Shown one piece after another: positions 1 to 8,778 of a DNA stretch of 64,000 nucleotides (position 1 is its first letter; every line of letters begins with the position of its first letter). The notes under the pieces are model-generated. The model did not search any database. It had not been told where the DNA came from and saw only the letters and a program-made list of their open reading frames with translations. A program made the position numbers and the translations under genes. Source of the stretch: DASVBE01 sp963770375 (GTDB lineage Bacteria > Actinomycetota > Actinomycetes > Streptosporangiales > Streptosporangiaceae); contig CAVYPM010000001.1 of NCBI GenBank assembly GCA_963770375.1, forward strand, positions 62,001 through 126,000, written 5' to 3'.

Positions 1-975
1 CTCGCCGCCGCGCAGGCGCACGGACACGATCCCGCCGAACCCGCGCATCTGCTTGGCCGCCACCTCGTGCCCCGGGTGCGTCTCCAGCCCCGGGTACAGC
101 ACCTGGGAAACCGCCGGGTGCCCCACCAGCAGGTCAGCCACCCGCGCCGCGTTCGCGCAGTGCCGGTCCATCCGCACCCCCAGCGTGCGGATCCCGCGCA
201 GGGTCAGCCACGCGTCGAACGGCCCGCCCGCCGACCCGGTCGAGTTCTGCACCGCCGCCAGCCGCTCCCCCAGCCCAGGATCAGCGACCACGGCCGCCCC
301 GCCGACCACATCCGAGTGCCCGCCCAGGTACTTCGTGGTCGAGTGCACCACCACGTCCGCGCCCAGCTCGAGCGGCTGCTGCAGGTACGGCGACGCGAAC
401 GTGTTGTCCACCACGAGCAGCGCCCCAGCCTCGTGCGCCAGTTGCGCGAGCATGCTGATGTCGGCAATGGAGAGCAGCGGGTTCGTGGGGCTCTCCACCC
501 ACACCACCTTGGCCGGGGCGTCAGCCAGCGCCGCGCGCACCGCGTCCGGGTCGGACACCGGCACCGGCCGGTAGCTGACCCCCCACGGCTTGAAGATCTT
601 GTCGAACAGCCGGAACGTGCCGCCGTACGCGTCGTGCGGGATCAGCACATGGTCGCCCGGGGACAGCACGGTGCGGAGCAGCGCGTCCTCGGCCGCCATC
701 CCGGACGCGAACGCCAGCGCCCGGGCCCCGCCCTCCAGCGCGGCCAGGCATTCCTCCAGCGCCCCCCGGGTCGGGTTCGCGGTCCGCGAGTACTCGTACC
801 CCTCGATGAACCGGCCGGGCCCGGAACCGCCGCCGCCGCGCAGCCCGCCCACGCCGTCCTGCGCGTAGGTCGAGGTCTGGTAGATCGGCGGGACGACCGC
901 CCCGGTCAGCGGGTCAGGCTCCTGCCCCGCGTGAATCGCCAGCGTCTCGAAACCGTCTTCGTGCCGCGCCGCCAT
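1..975 (-). CDS. metB: Cystathionine gamma-synthase/lyase (PLP), C-terminus cut by window edge
   Basis: The frame is open from an ATG at 975 to base 1 (325 codons), so the C-terminus lies outside. A GGAGG sits 9 nt upstream of the ATG. The protein is a Cys/Met-metabolism fold-type I PLP enzyme: a YEYSRTANPTR substrate-binding segment near residue 60, and the PLP lysine in a HSTTKYLGGHSD motif near residue 215. Family members make or cleave cystathionine. It lies 51 nt downstream of the cystathionine beta-synthase gene on the same strand, so the pair reads as reverse transsulfuration (homocysteine to cysteine), which favours gamma-lyase activity. Synthase and lyase cannot be separated with certainty from this sequence. 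Confidence 0.92.
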   Translation of the reverse strand, partial: MAARHEDGFETLAIHAGQEPDPLTGAVVPPIYQTSTYAQDGVGGLRGGGGSGPGRFIEGYEYSRTANPTRGALEECLAALEGGARALAFASGMAAEDALLRTVLSPGDHVLIPHDAYGGTFRLFDKIFKPWGVSYRPVPVSDPDAVRAALADAPAKVVWVESPTNPLLSIADISMLAQLAHEAGALLVVDNTFASPYLQQPLELGADVVVHSTTKYLGGHSDVVGGAAVVADPGLGERLAAVQNSTGSAGGPFDAWLTLRGIRTLGVRMDRHCANAARVADLLVGHPAVSQVLYPGLETHPGHEVAAKQMRGFGGIVSVRLRGGE

Positions 976-1026
976 TGCCGCCGCCCTCCGTGTGAACCGC
1001 GGGATGAAACCGCCTACCTTAGGCGA

Positions 1027-2408
1027 TCAGCCCGCCCCTGCCAGGAAGGTCAGCACATCCTGACGGGTGATCATTCCGGCCGGCTGGCCGTCGACCAGCA
1101 CCACCGCCGCCCCGGCCTTCTCCATCGCGGTCACCGCGGCCGACACCGGCTCCCCCGAGCCGACCATCGGCAGCGGCGTGCGACATGTGCTCGCCCAGCG
1201 GATCCTGCGGCCGGGCCCGGCCGGCCAGCAGCGCGTCCAGCAGGTCCCGCTCCACGATCGAGCCGACCACCTCGGCCGCCATCACCGGCGGCTCCTCCTT
1301 CATGACCGGCAGCTGGGACACGTTGTACTCGCGCAGGATGCCGATCGCCGCGCTCACCGTCTCGTCCGGGTGCGCGTGCACGAACTCGGGCAGCTCGTTG
1401 CGCTTGTGCCCGAGCACCTCGGCGATCTTCGGCTCGGCACTGTCGGAGGCCAGGAACCCGTAGTCCGCCATCCACTCGTCGTTGTAGATCTTCGACAGGT
1501 AGCCCCGGCCGCCGTCCGGCAGCAGGACGACGATCACAGAATCCGCCGGAGCCGCAGCCGCCACCCGCAGCGCGGCTACCACCGCAAGCCCGCACGACCC
1601 GCCGGTGAGCAGCGCCTCCTCCCGCGCCAGCCGCCGGGTCATCTGGAACGACTCCGCGTCGCTGACCGCGATGATCTGGTCGCAGATGGTCCGGTCGTAG
1701 GTCTCCGGCCAGATGTCCTCGCCGACGCCCTCGACCAGGTACGGCCGCCCCGACCCGCCGGAGTACACCGACCCGTCCGGGTCCGCGCCGACAACCTGCA
1801 CCCGGCCGCCGGACACCTCCTTCAGGTACCGCCCGGCCCCCGAGATCGTCCCGCCGGTCCCGATCCCGGCCACGAAGTGCGTCACCCGGCCGTCGGTCTG
1901 CGCCCAGATCTCCGGGCCGGTGGACTGCATAGTGCGAAGCCGGGTTTTCCTGGTTGGTGTACTGGTCCGGCTTCCAGCCGCCCGGCGTCTCCGCGGCGAG
2001 CCGGTCCGACACCGAGTAATAGGAGTCAGGGTGGTCAGGGGAAACCGTGGTCGGGCAGACCACCACCTCGGCCCCGTACGCCCGGAGCACGCTGATCTTG
2101 TCCGAGCCGACCTTGTCCGGGCACACGAACAGGCACCGGTAGCCCTTCTCCGCGGCCACGATGGCCAGCCCGATGCCGGTGTTGCCGGACGTCGGCTCGA
2201 CGATCGTGCCGCCCGGCCGCAGTTCGCCGGACGCCTCGGCGGCCTCCACCATCCGCAGCGCGATCCGGTCCTTGACCGATCCGCCGGGGTTGAAGTACTC
2301 GACCTTGGCCAGCACCTGCGGCCCGCTGGGCAGGCCGCTGGTCACCTTGCGCAGCCGGACCAGCGGGGTGTTCCCCATCAGGCTGATCAGGGAATCATGC
2401 ACCTGCAT
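1027..2408 (-). pseudogene. cbs: Cystathionine beta-synthase, two frameshifts
   Basis: The product would condense serine and homocysteine to cystathionine. The N-terminal PLP domain has a GGSVKDR lysine motif and PTSGNTG; a middle part has GIGTGGTISG; the C-terminus carries a CBS-domain pair and ends ITRQDVLTFLAGAG. The frame changes twice. Near 1926 one extra base follows the codons for HYA, before STGPEIW. Near 1180 another shift is needed to read PLPMVGSGEPVSAAV and reach the TGA at 1027. Both sides of each shift are well conserved, so the gene is either recently broken or carries assembly indels. The ATG at 2408 is preferred: AGGAGG ends 8 nt upstream, whereas the GTG at 2417 lies inside that ribosome-binding site. 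The gene is transcribed towards the gamma-lyase gene. Confidence 0.9.
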
Positions 2409-2558
2409 AGGGGCCACCTCCTGGGTTTGGCCCCGACGCTATCCCACCAGCACCGATGGCCGCCGCCCGCAGCCGGCACCGGCCGCCTCGCGGAGCCGGA
2501 ATAACCGGCCACCGAGCTAAGCTACCTATCAGTTAACTAAGAACAAGAGGAGCCCGAG

Positions 2559-3776
2559 ATGCCCGAGGCTGTCATCGTCGCCACTGCCCGCTCCCCCATC
2601 GGCCGGGCCTTCAAAGGCTCCATGACAACTCTCCGCCCCGATGACCTGACCGCGACCATGATCCGCGCCGCCCTGGCCAAGGTCCCCCAGCTCGACCCGG
2701 CCGACGTCGAGGACCTCATCCTCGGCTGCGGCCTGCCCGGCGGCGAGCAGGGCTACAACATGGCCCGCGTAGTCGCCGTCATGCTCGGCCTGGACAAGCT
2801 GCCCGGCACCACGGTCACCCGCTACTGCTCCTCCTCGCTGCAGACCACCCGGATGGCGTTCCACGCGATCAAGGCCGGCGAGGGCGACGTGTTCATCTCC
2901 GCCGGCGTGGAGATGGTCAGCCGGTTCGGCAAGGGCAACAGCGACTCCTGGCCGGACACGAAGAACGCGATCTTCGCCGAAGCCGGCGAGCGGACCGCCG
3001 AAGCGGCCAACGGCGGCGTGGACTGGCACGACCCGCGCGAGGACGGCAAGATCCCCGACGTCTACATCGCGATGGGCCAGACCGCCGAGAACGTCGCCCA
3101 AAGCTGGGGCATCACCCGCCAGGAGCAGGACGAGTTCGGCGTCCGCTCGCAGAACCTGGCCGAGAAGGCCCTCGCCGACGGGTTCTGGCAGCGCGACATC
3201 ACCCCCGTGCAGCTGCCCGACGGCCGGACCGTCTCGGCCGACGACGGCCCCCGGGCCGGCACGACGCTGGAGAAGGTCTCCGCGCTCAAGCCCGTGTTCC
3301 GGCCCGACGGCACGGTCACCGCGGGCAACTGCTGCCCGCTCAACGACGGCGCCGCGGCGGTCGTCATCATGAGCGACCGCAAGGCCGCCGAGCTGGGCAT
3401 CACCCCGCTGGCCCGGATCGTGTCCACCGGCGTCACCGGCCTGTCCCCGGAGATCATGGGGCTCGGCCCGATCGAGGCCTCCCGCCAGGCCCTGGGCCGG
3501 GCCGGCATGACGATCGACGACATCGACCTGGTCGAGATCAACGAGGCGTTCGCCGTCCAGGTCATCGCCTCGGCCCGCGAGCTCGGCATCGACCAGGACA
3601 AGCTGAACGTGAACGGCGGCGCGATCGCGGTCGGCCACCCGTTCGGCATGACCGGCGCGCGGATCACCTCCACGCTGCTGAACAGCCTCCAGTTCCACGA
3701 CAAGACCTTCGGCCTGGAGACCATGTGCGTGGGCGGCGGCCAGGGCATGGCCATGGTGGTCGAGCGCCTGTCCTGA
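2559..3776 (+). CDS. Acetyl-CoA acetyltransferase (thiolase)
   Basis: A full-length thiolase of 405 residues, fitting the family's usual ~390-400. The nucleophile Cys90 lies in TVTRYCSSSLQ. The NEAFA motif, His360 in AIAVGHPFGMTGAR and Cys390 in ETMCVGGGQG complete the catalytic set. It either cleaves 3-ketoacyl-CoA in beta-oxidation or condenses two acetyl-CoA; which direction is not decided by sequence. The ATG has AAGAGGAG upstream. It is divergent from the cystathionine beta-synthase gene and has no obvious fatty-acid neighbours, so it is probably monocistronic and ends at the hairpin at 3828-3873. Confidence 0.95.
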   Translation: MPEAVIVATARSPIGRAFKGSMTTLRPDDLTATMIRAALAKVPQLDPADVEDLILGCGLPGGEQGYNMARVVAVMLGLDKLPGTTVTRYCSSSLQTTRMAFHAIKAGEGDVFISAGVEMVSRFGKGNSDSWPDTKNAIFAEAGERTAEAANGGVDWHDPREDGKIPDVYIAMGQTAENVAQSWGITRQEQDEFGVRSQNLAEKALADGFWQRDITPVQLPDGRTVSADDGPRAGTTLEKVSALKPVFRPDGTVTAGNCCPLNDGAAAVVIMSDRKAAELGITPLARIVSTGVTGLSPEIMGLGPIEASRQALGRAGMTIDDIDLVEINEAFAVQVIASARELGIDQDKLNVNGGAIAVGHPFGMTGARITSTLLNSLQFHDKTFGLETMCVGGGQGMAMVVERLS

Positions 3777-3827
3777 TCTCGGCAGCCAGCACTCCTCTTA
3801 CCGGTCCCGATTAAGGGTTACGGAATG

Positions 3828-3873
3828 ACCGGCCCGCACCGGGAAGTCCCAGGCCAGCCCCGGTGCGGCCGGT
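3828..3873 (+). terminator. GC-rich hairpin after the thiolase gene
   Basis: The arms ACCGGCCCGCACCGGG (3828-3843) and its near-perfect complement (3859-3873) form about 15 base pairs with one bulged C and a roughly 15-nt loop. It begins 52 nt after the thiolase stop. There is no U-tract, as is common for terminators in high-GC actinobacteria, so termination is inferred from position and stem strength. Confidence 0.5.
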
Positions 3874-4003
3874 TCGTCACGGGCAGATGAACATCGGATG
3901 ACGCGGTCATATCGGAAAGCTGGTCTCCAGGGGTTGCCAGACGGCAGCCGGTAAGGCAATGTCACTTAACAGAGGGAGCACAGCCCCAGCCTGGAGGTGC
4001 CAC

Positions 4004-4237
4004 TTGTCCCTGACCCACTCTCCGGAGATGCACAAGAACCTGATCGCCCGCATCCCGATCGTCACCGGTCGTGACCTCCGAGAGTGGTTCCGCAGGCTGG
4101 AATCCGGACCCTCGTTCCTTCGCTGCGCTGAGCGCGCGTACTGGCTTGCCGATGAGCACGGGCTGACCCATGGTTACGCCAGTGCGATCGTGCACGAGTA
4201 CGAGCTCCAGCGGCGCAGCAGGCTGAACAGCGCCTGA
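4004..4237 (+). CDS. DUF4287-type small protein
   Basis: A 77-residue protein with the features of DUF4287: SPEMHKNLIARIP, then TGRDLREWF, FLRCAERAYWL and DEHGLTHGYASAIVHEY. The molecular role of the family is not known. A TTG start at 4004 is preferred because a GGAGG lies 6 nt upstream and the protein then begins directly at the domain; an earlier in-frame start at 3959 would add 15 unconserved residues. It is followed after 6 nt by a PPOX-family gene, so the two are probably co-transcribed. Confidence 0.8.
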   Translation: MSLTHSPEMHKNLIARIPIVTGRDLREWFRRLESGPSFLRCAERAYWLADEHGLTHGYASAIVHEYELQRRSRLNSA

Positions 4238-4243
4238 CCCACA

Positions 4244-4654
4244 GTGGACTTCGGCACTGCCCGAGAGTTCATCCGCGCCAATCACCGGGCGGTCCTGGCG
4301 ACCACGCGTGCCGACGGCAGGCCGCAGCTGTCCCCGGTGACGGCCGCCGTCGATGATGAAGGCCGGGTCGTGATCAGCACGCGGGAGACCGCGGTGAAGG
4401 TCAGGAACCTGACCAAGGACCCGCACGCGGCACTGTGCGTGCTGAACGACGGCTTCTTCGGCGAATGGGTGTCCGTCGAGGGCACGGCGGAGATCGTCCA
4501 CCTGCCCGCGGCGATGGACCACCTGATCAGCTACTACCGCAGCGTGTCCGGCGAGCACCCGGACTGGGACGACTACCGGGCCGCGATGGTCCGGGACCAG
4601 CGGGTCGTCGTCCGGATCACGCTGACCAGGGCCGGCCCCGACTTCCACGGCTGA
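4244..4654 (+). CDS. PPOX-class flavin/F420-dependent enzyme
   Basis: A 136-residue split-barrel protein of the pyridoxamine-5'-phosphate-oxidase-like superfamily. The core reads HRAVLATTRADGRPQLSPV, followed by VVISTRETAVKVRNLTKDP and WVSVEGTAEIV, a pattern typical of actinobacterial PPOX-class F420-dependent enzymes. Such proteins bind F420 or FMN and reduce varied substrates; the substrate here cannot be predicted. The start is GTG at 4244, six bases after the preceding DUF4287 gene. Confidence 0.85.
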   Translation: MDFGTAREFIRANHRAVLATTRADGRPQLSPVTAAVDDEGRVVISTRETAVKVRNLTKDPHAALCVLNDGFFGEWVSVEGTAEIVHLPAAMDHLISYYRSVSGEHPDWDDYRAAMVRDQRVVVRITLTRAGPDFHG

Positions 4655-4755
4655 CCCCATCTGACGCGGGCGGACCCGCCGCGCACGCTAGAAGCCCTGC
4701 GCAGCGGGTCCGCCGCACCAGACCAGCACCAGCCCAGCGCAGCCTGCCCCCAAGG

Positions 4756-4904
4756 TGCCTGCTCCTCCCCGCTTCCTGATAGGCGCAAAGCCAAAGCGGC
4801 TGGGCGGCGAGTCAAAGCTGGCGCAGCCATCGCGAAGCGACGCCCCGAAGGGGCGGCCTTGGCGCGCCACCCAGGCGCTGGACAAATGAAGCGCCAGGAA
4901 GCGG
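4756..4904 (+). repeat. REP-like palindromic repeat, copy 1 (interrupted)
   Basis: The first 31 nt (4756-4786) recur with one mismatch at 53651-53681 and, inverted, at 9927-9957. The CCGCTTCC at 4770-4777 pairs with GGAAGCGG at 4897-4904. Relative to the copy at 9901, about 90 extra bases lie between two occurrences of AGGCGC, as if something had inserted and duplicated those six bases. Confidence 0.7.
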
Positions 4905-5131
4905 CCAGGATCCCTAGCGCCGCTGGCCTGGGCTGATACCAGTTTTCCTCAATTTTCCCCGACGCCGGCCTGTTCCGCTGCATGTGCCTCTGCACAGTTC
5001 CGGCCGCGCAGGCGCGCCAGGATTCCTAACGATTGCTTAACGGATGTATTCGTGACATTGTGAGCGCACCGGAGATCACCTATAAAGCCGAACCGGCCCG
5101 CGTTTCGCAACCTGTGATCCGCAGATGTGAA

Positions 5132-5226
5132 TGAGTTATCGCTCGTCTCGCTTTTGGACAGCGCGTCTACTTAGCAGGATAAGACATCACGTCTGCTAAC
5201 AGTCGACCGTTCACCGCGATAACTCA
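5132..5226. repeat. Nested inverted repeat in AT-richer intergenic DNA
   Basis: The outer arms TGAGTTATCGC (5132-5142) and GCGATAACTCA (5216-5226) match perfectly. Inside them TTAGCAG (5171-5177) pairs with CTGCTAA (5193-5199). The segment is less GC-rich than its surroundings. It could be a structured RNA, a multi-site operator or a mobile-element remnant; no gene adjoins it directly. Confidence 0.5.
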
Positions 5227-5646
5227 CTCGCCAGCCATCGGGGTGGCCGCCGGATCACGTGAGCCAGGCACCGTGGAGCCGGGCCGCCGACCCGGCTAAG
5301 ACCACGTCAGCCAGGCTACGTAAATGCGGTGAAATCTGGGCACTATGGACCGACTCATGCCGGGATCTGGCAACGAGGGCGTGCGCTCCCAGGCCCGCCC
5401 CAGCGGTGCCGGGCAGACATGAACCGGCCGGGCACGGCAGGAGCCGCAGGGAGCAGTCCACGCAGACCGGAGCCCATGGCCCGGGGGTGCGCCCTGGAAG
5501 CCCTTGCCAGCAAGCGACTGAGACCCGCGGCAGCCGCACCCGGCGCGGCCGGCGGACGCCGCGGGGGCCGGGCCGGGAGCGCCGCCAGGCGGGCCGGCCA
5601 GACCCGCGCCGGGGCGCTGAGCGGCCAGGATGGCGTTCACGTTCAT

Positions 5647-5667
5647 GTACATCGTCGCACGATGTAC
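5647..5667. promoter_or_regulatory. Perfect 9-bp palindrome, operator-like
   Basis: GTACATCGT and ACGATGTAC flank a CGC centre. The size and symmetry suit a dimeric repressor site, but no regulator gene or target start lies beside it, so the role is speculative. Confidence 0.35.
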
Positions 5668-5749
5668 GCCTGCTCACGAGGCGGCTTCATGTTCGGCGGA
5701 TAGCGCGGTTCACATCGGCTTGCGATGCTGAACACGCAGCGGCCGGAAT

Positions 5750-5781
5750 GTGTTCGCAATGCGCCCAGCGAAGTGTTCGCA
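5750..5781. repeat. Tandem direct repeat, period 23
   Basis: GTGTTCGCA occurs at 5750-5758 and again at 5773-5781. Each copy is followed two bases later by GCGCCC, so about 17 nt are repeated. It lies just beyond the 3' end of the minus-strand tRNA gene. Confidence 0.5.
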
Positions 5782-5825
5782 GGGCGCCCATCGCCGGGCA
5801 AACGCGCCGGCGTCGCTCGGTCTCG

Positions 5826-5899
5826 TACCCCCGGTCGGACTTGAACCGACACTGGGGACCCTTTTAGGGGGCCGGCCTCTTCCATTGGGCTACGGGGGC
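5826..5899 (-). tRNA. tRNA gene, apparent anticodon UAA, short variable loop
   Basis: Read on the minus strand, the acceptor GCCCCCG pairs with CGGGGGU (G1-U72 wobble). The D-arm has a GCC/GGC stem. The anticodon stem GGCCC/GGGUC pairs over all five positions, and the T-arm is GUCGG-UUCAAGU-CCGAC. The discriminator is A and CCA is not encoded. The seven-base anticodon loop is CCUAAAA, giving positions 34-36 UAA (leucine, codon UUA) with C instead of the nearly invariant U33. The variable region is only about six bases, so it lacks the long arm of normal leucine tRNAs. The cloverleaf is clear; amino-acid identity is uncertain and it could be a decayed tRNA. Confidence 0.75.
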
Positions 5900-6118
5900 T
5901 TAACGAGGATACCTCGGTCGGGCGGCCTTAAACGACAGGACGGCGGATTAATTGTGCGGCAGATTTGCCCCAATACGGGCATCCAATTCCTTTCGCCGAT
6001 ATCGCTGCTACGCTAAGTAGGCGATCTACTACATGGATATACGCTCCGTAATATCGATCAGCCCGGGAGAGGCTGGTGTGACGGCCGGGTGGCACTGTGA
6101 CCCCAGGGAGAGACGGGG

Positions 6119-6946
6119 CTACAGCCCGGCCACCGCACGGGCCCGCTCGAAGACCTCATCCAGCATCGCCCCGGTAACCCGCCCGGTAAAGGTGTTCTGC
6201 TGACTCGGGTGGTAGCAACCCAGCAGAAGCACCCCACCGCCACCGTCCGCCTCAGTGGTCAGCGGCAGCCAGACCTCGGCGCCGTGACCGAACGCGGGCC
6301 GGGGACGGGGCAGCGCGAAGCCGGCCTGGCCGAGCTGCGCCCAGGCGGCCTGCCAGGCGAACAGGCCGAGGCAGACGATGACCCGTAGCCAGGGCCGGAC
6401 CAGGTCCAGTTCGGCGGCCAGCCACGGCGCACAGGTGTCCCGCTCCTCGATGGTCGGCTTGTTCGCGGGCGGCGCGCAGCGCACCGCGGCCACCATCCGG
6501 GCGCCGAGCAGCCGCTGCCCGTCGCCCGCGGTCACGCTGGTCGGCTGCGCCGCCAGACCGCACCGGAACAAGGAGGCGAACAGGAAGTCGCCGCTCCGGT
6601 CCCCGGTGAAGACCCGCCCGGTCCGGTTGCCGCCGTGCGCGGCCGGGGCCAGCCCGACGATAAGCACGCCTGGCTCGCTGTCGCCCCAGCCGGCGATCGG
6701 CCGTCCCCAGTACGGCTCGGCCGCGAACGACCGCCGCTTGACCGCGGCGACCTCCTCCCGCCAGGCCACCAGCCGCGGGCAGGCCCGGCACACCGACTGC
6801 CGCGCCGTCAGCTCCGCCAGCGACCCCGCCGACGCAGCCAGCTCCACGACAGCTCCAGCGTCGAGCGCAACCGGCGTCTCCGGGCTCGCCGGATCCTCCG
6901 GCCACCCCGACCCTGGCGGCACAGGCTCCCGGCTAACCTCACCCAC
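6119..6946 (-). CDS. Type-5 uracil-DNA glycosylase (UdgB-like)
   Basis: It removes uracil and other deaminated bases from DNA to start base-excision repair. The active-site block reads GLAPAAHGGNRTGRVFTGDRSG (roughly residues 98-119) and the second motif is HPSQQNT near residue 246, both typical of the family-5 enzymes. Cys53, Cys56, Cys157 and Cys172 fit the four ligands of the [4Fe-4S] cluster. The length of 275 residues is a little above usual because of a roughly 30-residue N-terminal extension. The start is GTG at 6946 with GGGAG about 9 nt upstream. It stands alone between the tRNA gene and the divergent DUF2252 gene. Confidence 0.88.
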   Translation of the reverse strand: MGEVSREPVPPGSGWPEDPASPETPVALDAGAVVELAASAGSLAELTARQSVCRACPRLVAWREEVAAVKRRSFAAEPYWGRPIAGWGDSEPGVLIVGLAPAAHGGNRTGRVFTGDRSGDFLFASLFRCGLAAQPTSVTAGDGQRLLGARMVAAVRCAPPANKPTIEERDTCAPWLAAELDLVRPWLRVIVCLGLFAWQAAWAQLGQAGFALPRPRPAFGHGAEVWLPLTTEADGGGGVLLLGCYHPSQQNTFTGRVTGAMLDEVFERARAVAGL

Positions 6947-7077
6947 CGCATCTCCCGCCCAGCACGGCCCCGAAGCCTACTCCCGCACCAGACCAGCCTT
7001 GGTTACATACCGCCCGAGCGCGAGAAGGCCTACCTGAACAGACGGGAGTTACGGAAACGGAAACTGCCCGTGGACAC

Positions 7078-8635
7078 GTGGCATCCTTAGGTCCTGTGAG
7101 CAAGGACACGGTTCACCAGGCAGATAGCACGGCTGGGGCCAGCATGCCGGCGAGTACACACCTCACCGGAACTGGACTCGCCGGAGGCGACGGCGCGCGG
7201 GGTGCGCCGTTTGCGTCGGCCTGGAGACGTCAGCACCTGACCGTGGATGAGCGCCTGGCCAGGGGCCGGGCCGCTCGCAACCAGGCGCCCCGGTCGGGCC
7301 ACGGACGATGGGAGCCCGCGCCAGGCCGCCCGGATCCCATCGCGCTGCTGGAGGAGCAGGCGGAGAGCCGGGTTCCCGAGCTGGTGCCCATCCGGTACGG
7401 GCGGATGCTGGTCTCGCCGTTCACGTTCTACCGGGGCGCCGCGCTGATCATGGCGGCCGATCTGGCCGCAACCCCGGTGTCGGGCGTGACGGTGCAGCTG
7501 TGCGGTGACGCCCATCTGTCGAACTTCGGTCTGTTCGGCTCCCCCGAACGGCGGATGCTGTTCGATATCAACGATTTCGACGAGACCCTGCCCGGGCCCG
7601 TGGGAATGGGACGTCAAGCGTCTCGCGGCCAGCTTCGAGATCATGGGGCGCGACCGCGGCTTCGCCCCGGCCGACCGGCGCGCCGTGGTCATGGCCGGGG
7701 TCGCGGAGTACCGGGACCGGATGCGCCAGGCCGCCGGGATCGGGGGGCTGGACGCATGGTATGACCACCTGGAAGCCGGGATGCTCCTCAAGCTGGTCCG
7801 CAAGGAAGTCCGGGTCAAACGAGTCAGCAAAGTCGAGGGCCAGGCGCTTCAGGAAATGGTCGCGAAGGCGAGGACGCGCGACAGCACCCGGGTGTTCACC
7901 AGACGAGCAGACGAGATCGACGGCGAGCTGCGGATCGTCGCCGACCCGCCCGTCATCATCCCGATCGAGGACCTGGTCAAGCCGGGATCGGAATGGGAAA
8001 ACCCCACTCCGCTGATCAAGAAGCTGCTCGCCTCCTACCGGCGCACCCTCGGGGACCAGCACCACCCCATCGAGGAGTACCGCTACGTCCACACGGCTTA
8101 CAAGATGGTGGGCGTGGGCAGCGTGGGGACCCGCTGCTACATCATGCTGTTGCTGGGCCGCGACCACAACGACCCGCTGTTCCTGCAGATCAAGGAGGCG
8201 CAAGCCTCGGTGCTCGAGCGTTTCGTGGGTAAGAGCACCTACCGGCATCATGGCCAGCGTGTGGTGGCGGGCCAGCGGCTGATGCAGGCGGCGACCGACA
8301 TCTTCCTGGGCTGGCAGCGCATCAAGGGCAGCGACGGCGTGACCCGCGACTACTACGTGCGCCAGTTCCACGACTGGAAGGGCAGCGCGGACACCGACAC
8401 CATGCTCGTGCCGGGTGCCACCCTGTATTCGCGGCTCTGCGGCGCGACCCTGGCCCGCGCCCACGCCCGCTGGGGCGACCGGATCGCCATCGCCTCCTAT
8501 CTCGGCAACGGGAATGCCTTCGACCGGGCGATCGCGGACTTCTCCGCCGCCTACGCCGACCAGAACGAACGGGACTATGCGGCGTTCGCCGCAGCCATCA
8601 GCTCAGGACGCCTGGTCGCGCAAACCGGCCTGTAG
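7078..8635 (+). pseudogene. DUF2252 family protein, one frameshift
   Basis: The two reading frames together give about 500 residues of a DUF2252 protein. Visible landmarks are RYGRMLVSPFTFYRGAA, CGDAHLSNFG, FDINDFDET, then WEWDVKRLAAS, and later YKMVGVGSVGTR and FLQIKEAQ. The family resembles kinase/aminoglycoside-phosphotransferase folds, but its substrate is unknown. One extra base in the GGGCCC near 7597 breaks the frame between LPGP and WEWD; removing it restores the whole protein. The start is unclear: GTG at 7078, GTG at 7096 or ATG at 7144 are all in frame before the first conserved segment. Confidence 0.85.
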
Positions 8636-8778
8636 ACAAGCCTGGCGCTCACGGGCATGCACCGTGGTCATGGTCGATGAGATCGCGTTCCTGACGGCCT
8701 ACCAGGCGGCGCTGTGCAGTGCGCCATCCCTGTGCGCGCCAGGGCAGATTGTCTTGGCTGGCCTGGCGGGTTGGTGTG

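Larger units (their letters stand above)
4655..5825. other. Gene-free interval rich in repeats and inverted repeats
   Basis: About 1.17 kb with no convincing gene. Open frames exist on both strands, but their translations are Arg/Pro/Ser-rich, lack any domain, and one runs into the tRNA gene. The stretch holds a REP-like palindrome (4756-4904), an AT-richer segment with nested inverted repeats (5132-5226), a perfect short palindrome (5647-5667) and a tandem direct repeat (5750-5781). Confidence 0.6.

Noticed and set aside
5259..5867. A 202-codon plus-strand frame in the gene-free interval
   Set aside because: Compositionally random (Arg/Pro/Ser-rich), no ribosome-binding site, and it runs into the tRNA gene.
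5826..5899. bldA (leucine tRNA for UUA)
   Set aside because: The variable region is about six bases; bldA has the long variable arm of class II tRNAs.
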